From contig NZ_QFWX01000006.1 in NCBI RefSeq assembly GCF_003344045.1, positions 310,001 to 374,000 on the forward strand: a stretch of 64,000 bases of DNA. The letters are read 5' to 3'. Origin of the DNA: Marinobacter vulgaris. Lineage in GTDB: Bacteria > Pseudomonadota > Gammaproteobacteria > Pseudomonadales > Oleiphilaceae. Numbering within the stretch: the first letter of the stretch is position 1; each line of letters opens with the position of its first letter. Below the pieces are notes generated by a model. The model made no database searches, was not told where the DNA came from, and saw nothing but the letters and a program-made list of their open reading frames with translations. The position numbers and the translations under genes are program-made. Shown piece by piece: positions 58,784 to 64,000 of the stretch.

Positions 58784-60001
58784 TCAAACCACCTGACCCA
58801 TCTGGAAGATCGGCAGATACATCCCGATAATCAGGCCACCCACCAAAACACCAAGAACCGCCATAATCATTGGCTCCATCAGAGCAGTCAGGTTATCAAC
58901 CATATCGTCAACAACCCCCTCGTAATGGTCAGCAACCTTCTCCAGCATCTCATCCAGATTACCGGACTCCTCACCAATTGAGGTCAGCTGCACAGCCATC
59001 ACCGGAAAGACCCCGGTCGTTTTCATAGAGGCCTGCAACTGAGTACCGCTGGAAACATCATCCTTAATCTTCATCACCGCATCGCGATACACCGCATTAC
59101 CGGTAGCACCGGCAACCGAGTCCAGTGCATCCACCAGAGGAACACCGGAAGCGAAAGTGGTAGAAAGTACCCTGCCAAACTTGGCAACAGCAGATTTGTC
59201 CAGGATTTCACCAACGATGGGCAGTTTCAGCACATACTTGTCTACGAAATCGGAGAACTTCAGTGACTTCTTCTTGGCTTCCTTGAAAAGAAAAATTGTG
59301 CCCACAATTCCAAGCAGTACAACGAACCACCACTTCTGCATCCATTCGGATATCCCGATAATGAACTGAGTGAACACCGGCAAGTCCGCACCAAAGCCCT
59401 GGAACAGGCTCTCAAACTGCGGCACCACCTTAACCAGCAAAATGGCGGTTACCACAATAGCCACCACCACAACCGCAATCGGGTAGGTCATGGCTTTCTT
59501 GACCTTTTTCTTGAGAGTCTCAGTTTTCTCAAGATACATGGCAATCCGGTCGAGCATTTGCTCCAGCGCACCGGCTTTCTCACCAGAGTCCACAAGGTTG
59601 CAGTAGAGGTTATCAAAGTACTTGGGATGACGGCGCAAAGCATTAGCGAAGCTGGTACCGGATGCCACATCATTTCGCACCGCCGCAATCAACTCCCTAA
59701 GACCCTGGTTTTCCAGGCCATCGGTCACGATGTCAAAGCTCTGAACCAGTGGCACCCCTGCCTTCATCATCGTCGCCATCTGTCGGGTAAACATGGCAAT
59801 ATCGAACGGCGTGATCTTCTTACTACCACCAAACAACGGCTTGGGTTTTTTCTTTACCTTGTCCGGAATGATACCTTGTTTGCGCAACTGGGCCTTGACC
59901 AGCGCAAGATTCGTCCCGTTCACCTCACCCTTGGACTTGTTGCCCTTGCGGTCTTTACCTTCCCAGACGAACGCCTGAAGTTTCTCTGTTTTTGCTGCCA
60001 T
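58784..60001 (-). CDS. pilC: Type IV pilus inner-membrane platform protein PilC
   Basis: A 405-residue T2SSF/PilC protein with two homologous cytoplasmic F domains (about 70-195 and 275-395) separated by a transmembrane helix, and two further helices. FTRQMATMMKAGVPLVQSFD and KFGRVLSTTFASGVPLVDALD are the repeated signatures. It couples PilB to pilin insertion. The start lies 2 nt from the pilB stop. Confidence 0.97.
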   Translation of the reverse strand: MAAKTEKLQAFVWEGKDRKGNKSKGEVNGTNLALVKAQLRKQGIIPDKVKKKPKPLFGGSKKITPFDIAMFTRQMATMMKAGVPLVQSFDIVTDGLENQGLRELIAAVRNDVASGTSFANALRRHPKYFDNLYCNLVDSGEKAGALEQMLDRIAMYLEKTETLKKKVKKAMTYPIAVVVVAIVVTAILLVKVVPQFESLFQGFGADLPVFTQFIIGISEWMQKWWFVVLLGIVGTIFLFKEAKKKSLKFSDFVDKYVLKLPIVGEILDKSAVAKFGRVLSTTFASGVPLVDALDSVAGATGNAVYRDAVMKIKDDVSSGTQLQASMKTTGVFPVMAVQLTSIGEESGNLDEMLEKVADHYEGVVDDMVDNLTALMEPMIMAVLGVLVGGLIIGMYLPIFQMGQVV

Positions 60002-60003
60002 GC

Positions 60004-61719
60004 TTAATCCTTCGTCACGCGGTTGGCTTCCTCGAGGCTGGTCACACCCTCAATCACCTTTTTGAGGGCAGACTGGCGCAAGTTCGGAAAGCCTTCGGCC
60101 TGTGCCTGCTTTGCAATTTTAATGGAGCTGGCCTCTTCCATAATCATGCTCGCCAGCTCGTCGGTAATCTTGACCACCTCGTAAATCCCGACGCGGCCTT
60201 TATATCCTCCATTGCATTTATCACAGCCCTTGGGGCGGTACAACGTGAACCCTGTATCAATTTGTTCCTGTGTGAACCCCTCCGCTAAAAGCACGTCTTT
60301 CGGGATATCGGCCGCCTGCTTGCAGGAATTGCACAACCGGCGGCCCAAGCGCTGGGCAATAATTAGGCTCACGGACGTAGCAATGTTGAAGGCAGGCACG
60401 CCCATATTCATCATCCGCGTCAGTGTTTCCGCGGCACTGTTGGTGTGCAGGGTAGAAAGCACGAGGTGGCCCGTCTGCGCGGCCTTGATGGCAATGTTTG
60501 CGGTTTCCAGGTCACGGATCTCGCCCACCATGATGATGTCCGGGTCCTGACGCAGGAATGCCCTTAGGGCTTCGGCAAAACCCAGCCCGACCCGATTGTT
60601 CACGTTGACCTGATTCACGCCTTCCAGGTTGATCTCGGCCGGATCTTCCGCTGTGGAGATGTTGCGCTCTGTGGTGTTAAGGATATTAAGGCCGGTGTAA
60701 AGCGAAACCGTTTTACCGGAACCGGTAGGTCCGGTCACCAGAATCATCCCCTGTGGCTGCTCAAGGGCATCCATGTAGAGCTTTTTCTGTTCTTCCTCGT
60801 ACCCCAGGGCGTCGATGCCCATTTTCGCCTGGCTGGGATCCAGGATCCGCAGAACAATTTTCTCACCCCACAAGGTAGGCAGGGTGTTCACGCGAAAATC
60901 GATCGCCTTGGTTTTGGACAGCTTCATCTTGATCCGGCCGTCCTGGGGCACCCGGCGCTCGGAAATGTCCAGTTGCGCCATGATCTTTATACGGGCTGAA
61001 ATCTTCGGTGCCAGCTTAATCGAAGGGCGGGATATTTCCTTTAGGATGCCGTCAGTCCGGTAACGTACCCGGTAGGTCTTTTCATAAGGCTCAAAGTGCA
61101 CATCTGAGGCGCCACCTCGAATGGCATCAAGCAGCATCTTGTTCACATACTTAACAATGGGCGCGTCATCAACATCCGTGGCCGCCACAACGGCATCATC
61201 GTCCTGTTCACCGCCTTCGGTCTCGACACCCTCCAGATCAGCATCGTCCAAGTCGCCCATGGTGCTGTCCTGGGATTCAAGGTATTTATCAATGGCGGCA
61301 CGAAGTTTTGCATCGTCAACCAGGATGGCATCGGTACTCAGGCCGGTATTGAATTTGATCTCGTCGAGCGCCTGAATGTTTGTGGGGTCTGACACTGCTA
61401 TAAAGAGTCGATTTCCACGCTTATAGAGCGGTAGCGCGTTATGCTTGCGCACAAGTTTCTCGTCAACCACCTTCTCCGGCATCATTTCCGGCAGGAAAGA
61501 GCTGAGGTCCAGCACTGATACTCCGAACTCCATGGCAGCAGAGAAAGCCAGTCCGCTGCTGTTTGCGAGGTCGTTCTGCACCAGGTAGGTAATTAGTGGG
61601 ATTCTGTTCTGGGAAGCCTGAATAAAAGCATCTTTCGCCGTTGCTTCGTCCAGAAGGCCATCCTCGACAAATCGCCGGGCAAGACCTGTCAGCGTCACAT
61701 TGGAGTTGTTAGTAGCCAT
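60004..61719 (-). CDS. pilB: Type IV pilus extension ATPase PilB
   Basis: A 571-residue hexameric ATPase that drives pilus assembly. An N-terminal MshEN-like domain is followed by N2 and the ATPase core with Walker A GPTGSGKTVSLYTGL, the Asp box, Walker B (FLRQDPDIIMVGEIRD) and the His box. A tetracysteine zinc site (CNSCKQ and CDKCNGG) is typical. First gene of pilBCD-coaE; divergent from pilA. Confidence 0.98.
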   Translation of the reverse strand: MATNNSNVTLTGLARRFVEDGLLDEATAKDAFIQASQNRIPLITYLVQNDLANSSGLAFSAAMEFGVSVLDLSSFLPEMMPEKVVDEKLVRKHNALPLYKRGNRLFIAVSDPTNIQALDEIKFNTGLSTDAILVDDAKLRAAIDKYLESQDSTMGDLDDADLEGVETEGGEQDDDAVVAATDVDDAPIVKYVNKMLLDAIRGGASDVHFEPYEKTYRVRYRTDGILKEISRPSIKLAPKISARIKIMAQLDISERRVPQDGRIKMKLSKTKAIDFRVNTLPTLWGEKIVLRILDPSQAKMGIDALGYEEEQKKLYMDALEQPQGMILVTGPTGSGKTVSLYTGLNILNTTERNISTAEDPAEINLEGVNQVNVNNRVGLGFAEALRAFLRQDPDIIMVGEIRDLETANIAIKAAQTGHLVLSTLHTNSAAETLTRMMNMGVPAFNIATSVSLIIAQRLGRRLCNSCKQAADIPKDVLLAEGFTQEQIDTGFTLYRPKGCDKCNGGYKGRVGIYEVVKITDELASMIMEEASSIKIAKQAQAEGFPNLRQSALKKVIEGVTSLEEANRVTKD

Positions 61720-61754
61720 AGAGGATTTAAGAATGCCGCCTAAGTTGCTGAAAT

Positions 61755-61821
61755 TTTGTCAGGTGTGAATTAACCAGAGTTTAGATGGATGGGATGCGTT
61801 TGGAAAGTCAGTGTTTTTGTC
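61755..61821 (+). promoter_or_regulatory. Candidate PilR enhancer sites upstream of pilA
   Basis: TTTGTC occurs at 61755-61760 and 61816-61821, 135-200 bp before the sigma-54 promoter. PilR of Pseudomonas binds TGTC-containing sites at such a distance. The motif is short, so this is weak. Confidence 0.3.
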
Positions 61822-61955
61822 TGGTGGAGGTGACCAAAATCGTCACTGGTTGACGGGTGCGGGCACTTGAGGGCGATCATAAATATGTAGTCATGAAGGG
61901 CATTTTATCGTCTAGGTCTCTGATAGAACCTAGGAAATTAGAAATTTATTACATT

Positions 61956-61971
61956 TGGCACGCGCCATGCT
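61956..61971 (+). promoter_or_regulatory. Sigma-54 promoter of pilA
   Basis: TGGCACG-CGCC-ATGCT matches the -24/-12 consensus TGGCACG-N4-TTGCW with one mismatch and exact GG-to-GC spacing. Transcription would start near 61982, giving a leader of about 48 nt to the pilA ATG, with GGAG before it. Apart from this and the candidate sites above, the 310-nt gap from pilB to pilA holds nothing else I can name. Confidence 0.85.
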
Positions 61972-62029
61972 AGTTACAGATCAGGCTGCTCCCACTGGAG
62001 TGTGACTGACGAAATTTTGGAGATAAATT

Positions 62030-62473
62030 ATGAAAAAAGTTCAACAGGGTTTTACTTTGATCGAACTTATGATCGTTGTGGCGATCATTGGCATTCTTGC
62101 GGCAGTTGCTATCCCCGCTTACCAGGATTACACGGTACGTGCGCAAGTTTCTGAAGGTCTGAGTTTGGCATCTGGTGCAAAAACTGCGTTAGCTGAATAC
62201 TACAATCATCGTGGCAGCTTCCCATCCTCGAATAGTTCTTTGGGCTTGGAAGCACCCGGGTCCATTCAAGGCAGCTACGTAAGTCAGGTTGACGCAGGTG
62301 CGACTCCTGGTGTGATTGCTGTCACCTACGGTGGGTCTGTTAACGATGTTATCAGCGGTGCAATTCTGGATGTATCTGCTATAACCTCTGCAGGTAGCAT
62401 AAAGTGGACATGTAGAGACGGTGGTGGCACAAAGACTTTGGAAGACAAGTATTTGCCGACCAACTGCCGGTAA
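62030..62473 (+). CDS. pilA: Type IV major pilin PilA
   Basis: A 147-residue type IVa prepilin. The leader MKKVQQG is cut by PilD before F8. [20 protein letters not shown] is the assembly helix with Glu5 of the mature protein. C128 and C146 would form the C-terminal disulfide loop. A Ser-rich stretch ([10 protein letters not shown]) and a C-terminal Arg rather than Ser are relevant to possible glycosylation. Single gene between a sigma-54 promoter and a strong terminator. Confidence 0.97.
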   Translation: MKKVQQGFTLIELMIVVAIIGILAAVAIPAYQDYTVRAQVSEGLSLASGAKTALAEYYNHRGSFPSSNSSLGLEAPGSIQGSYVSQVDAGATPGVIAVTYGGSVNDVISGAILDVSAITSAGSIKWTCRDGGGTKTLEDKYLPTNCR

Positions 62474-62482
62474 TGATATTGG

Positions 62483-62538
62483 ACTTTCTAGCCACAAAAA
62501 AGGCCCGCGTTAGCGGGTCTTTTTTGTGGCTAGAAAGT
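62483..62538. terminator. Long-stem bidirectional terminator after pilA
   Basis: ACTTTCTAGCCACAAAAAAG and CTTTTTTGTGGCTAGAAAGT are perfect complements, enclosing GCCCGC-GTTA-GCGGGT. The stem is about 26 bp with A-run and T-run in place for termination on both strands. Confidence 0.95.
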
Positions 62539-62724
62539 AAAAGGGCGACCGGATAATCCTGACCTAATAGTAGCAATAACCCTCTGTTGATCTTCCCCGT
62601 AAAGTAGTCAAGCTCATTTGAAATTGTATTTTTATGCAGCATTGACTCGCTTCATTACAGGAGATTGTCGATAATAAGGGGGCGGGGGCCTTAACGACCA
62701 AACTTTAATTGAGAAGGTGTTAGT

Positions 62725-64000
62725 TTGACCATCTGCCGTTATAAATTACTGTTGGCGTCTTCAAGTTGGCTGATTTTGCTTCTTCTTGGCTTCGTCGTCT
62801 ATTATCCTGGGCTCCACGGCAACTTTATATTTGATGATTTTCCAAACCTGAGAGCTCTCGGTTTTTATGGTGGTGTCACTGACTGGGATACTTTCCACTC
62901 TTATGTTTTTGGAGGTTTTTCGGGTCCAACTGGTAGGCCGATCTCCCTTCTTTCTTTTCTTTTGAATGCGAATAACTGGCCAGCAGATCCGTTTGGATTT
63001 AAGTACACCAATGTGTTGTTACATCTCCTAAACGGTACTCTTTTATTCACAGTAACATTGCAGGTCCTCCGGCTCAGAGAGTCGCTTGCCTACAGCCAGC
63101 GCGTATGGATTGCCTTGATTGTTGCGGGGTTGTGGCTTTTGCACCCATACCTGACGTCGACAACGTTGTATATTATTCAGCGTATGGCGATGCTCTCTGC
63201 GATGTTCTGCCTGATCGGCATTTGTTTGTATCTTCATGGTCGTTTTCAAATAATGACGGCTCCGACAAAAGGTTACGCGATTATGACACTAGGTGTGGGC
63301 CTAGGGACCGTTCTCGCAACGTTTTCGAAGGAGAATGGTGCAGCTCTTGCCCTTATGGTGTTATGCCTTGAATCGACGGTCGTTCGCGCAAATAGCCGCC
63401 TTCCCGCACTTAATCGGTTTTGGAAGTGGATTGTATTGGTTCTTCCATCTATCGCCCTTGCAATCTTATTGTTAAAGGGTCCAGTGGTGAACGGTTGGTT
63501 TCAAGACTACGGGACCAGAGATTTTTCTCCTTATGAAAGAGTATTGACTCAATTCCGAGTTGTTCTTTCCTATCTTCAAAATTGGTTTATCCCGAGCTCT
63601 TCTGGAGGGCAGATATTTTACGATGACCTCGAAATCAGTCGTGGAATTTTTGCACCATTTACCACGTTTCTTTCTGCTGTACTGGTAATCGGCCTCATCA
63701 GTTTTTCGATCATAAAACGAAAAACCTGGCCGATAACAGCATTTGCAATCCTGTTTTACTTCGCGTCTTTAGCAATCGAGTCCACAACGATTCGTCTGGA
63801 AATGAAGTTTGATCATCGTATTTACCTTGGTAGTGCGTTTCTCTTTCTGCCTATCATATGGTGGGTATCACAGAATTTGAGGCCATTGCTGAAATCTTCG
63901 CTCGGTATTGCTGTTATCGCTTTGTTTGCCGGGCTGACGTTTTCAGCATCTAGCCTGTGGGGGGATTATCAGAAGCTCACGATGGTTTGGGCAGCCCAAA
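62725..64000 (+). CDS. Polytopic GT-C-type glycosyltransferase, candidate pilin glycosyltransferase (3' end cut by window)
   Basis: An open frame of 425 codons that leaves the window. The start is TTG at 62725, set by AGAAGG 7 nt upstream and an in-frame stop at 62710. It has about nine hydrophobic helices. The first periplasmic loop has FIFDDFPNL, the acidic motif of GT-C enzymes and TMTC-like proteins, and LYIIQRMAML is the matching conserved segment. Its codons are much richer in A/T than the rest of the window. Position after pilA suggests that it glycosylates pilin, an inference. TPR repeats may follow beyond the window. Confidence 0.7.
   Translation, partial: MTICRYKLLLASSSWLILLLLGFVVYYPGLHGNFIFDDFPNLRALGFYGGVTDWDTFHSYVFGGFSGPTGRPISLLSFLLNANNWPADPFGFKYTNVLLHLLNGTLLFTVTLQVLRLRESLAYSQRVWIALIVAGLWLLHPYLTSTTLYIIQRMAMLSAMFCLIGICLYLHGRFQIMTAPTKGYAIMTLGVGLGTVLATFSKENGAALALMVLCLESTVVRANSRLPALNRFWKWIVLVLPSIALAILLLKGPVVNGWFQDYGTRDFSPYERVLTQFRVVLSYLQNWFIPSSSGGQIFYDDLEISRGIFAPFTTFLSAVLVIGLISFSIIKRKTWPITAFAILFYFASLAIESTTIRLEMKFDHRIYLGSAFLFLPIIWWVSQNLRPLLKSSLGIAVIALFAGLTFSASSLWGDYQKLTMVWAAQ

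Overview
The window is ordinary chromosome of a marine gammaproteobacterium, most likely Marinobacter. This rests on gene content, gene order and protein sequences that read as Marinobacter/Pseudomonas-like; no rRNA or taxon-specific marker is present, so the genus is an inference. The DNA is GC-rich and densely coded. I saw no insertion sequence, prophage, CRISPR array, tRNA or rRNA gene.

Layout. 1-8541: RNA modification and sulfur genes (miaB, trmH, ndpA, cysN-cysD, a PilZ protein, rimO). 8829-12118: the gatCAB amidotransferase operon on the minus strand. 12497-21819: mreBCD, maf, rng, yhdP and a nitrilase-family gene, an envelope/cell-shape run on the plus strand. 21847-31074: a minus-strand block reading kdsD-kdsC-lptC-lptA-lptB-rpoN-hpf-ptsN-rapZ-ptsO-mgtE-darP, joining Kdo and LPS export with sigma-54 and the nitrogen PTS. 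31309-40201: the divergent mlaFEDCB-ibaG-murA-hisG-hisD-hisC-nif3 run. 40246-43326: zapG, zapE and a thiolase. 43580-49842: a DUF1302/DUF1329 outer-membrane lipid-type pair and a large MalT/LuxR regulator. 49846-57215: acyltransferase, Bax-like glucosaminidase, YfaZ porin, yacG, hybrid sensor kinase, trmO and an unrecognised secreted protein. 57205-64000: coaE, pilD, pilC, pilB, then divergently pilA with a sigma-54 promoter and a low-GC membrane glycosyltransferase that runs off the end.

The genes mostly serve the envelope: cell shape (Mre), LPS transport (Kds/Lpt), outer-membrane lipid asymmetry (Mla), peptidoglycan precursor synthesis (MurA) and type IV pili. rpoN lies in the same window as the sigma-54-type promoter of pilA.

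The most interesting signal is outside the genes. Five intergenic elements of about 100 bp share a core with two small hairpins whose loops read AYGGAY or close variants. Each core is enclosed by a long stem whose sequence differs completely from copy to copy yet remains self-complementary. They match my memory of the orphan Rfam motif TwoAYGGAY. Two of them sit inside the his operon. A second element family has two copies with similar architecture, and a third is a short GGATTA...TAATCC inverted repeat in four copies. Other points: CysN carries a decayed APS-kinase-like tail, mreC seems to start at ATT, a hairpin terminator precedes ptsN, and the PilZ gene is preceded by two tiny open frames, the first with a perfect Shine-Dalgarno.
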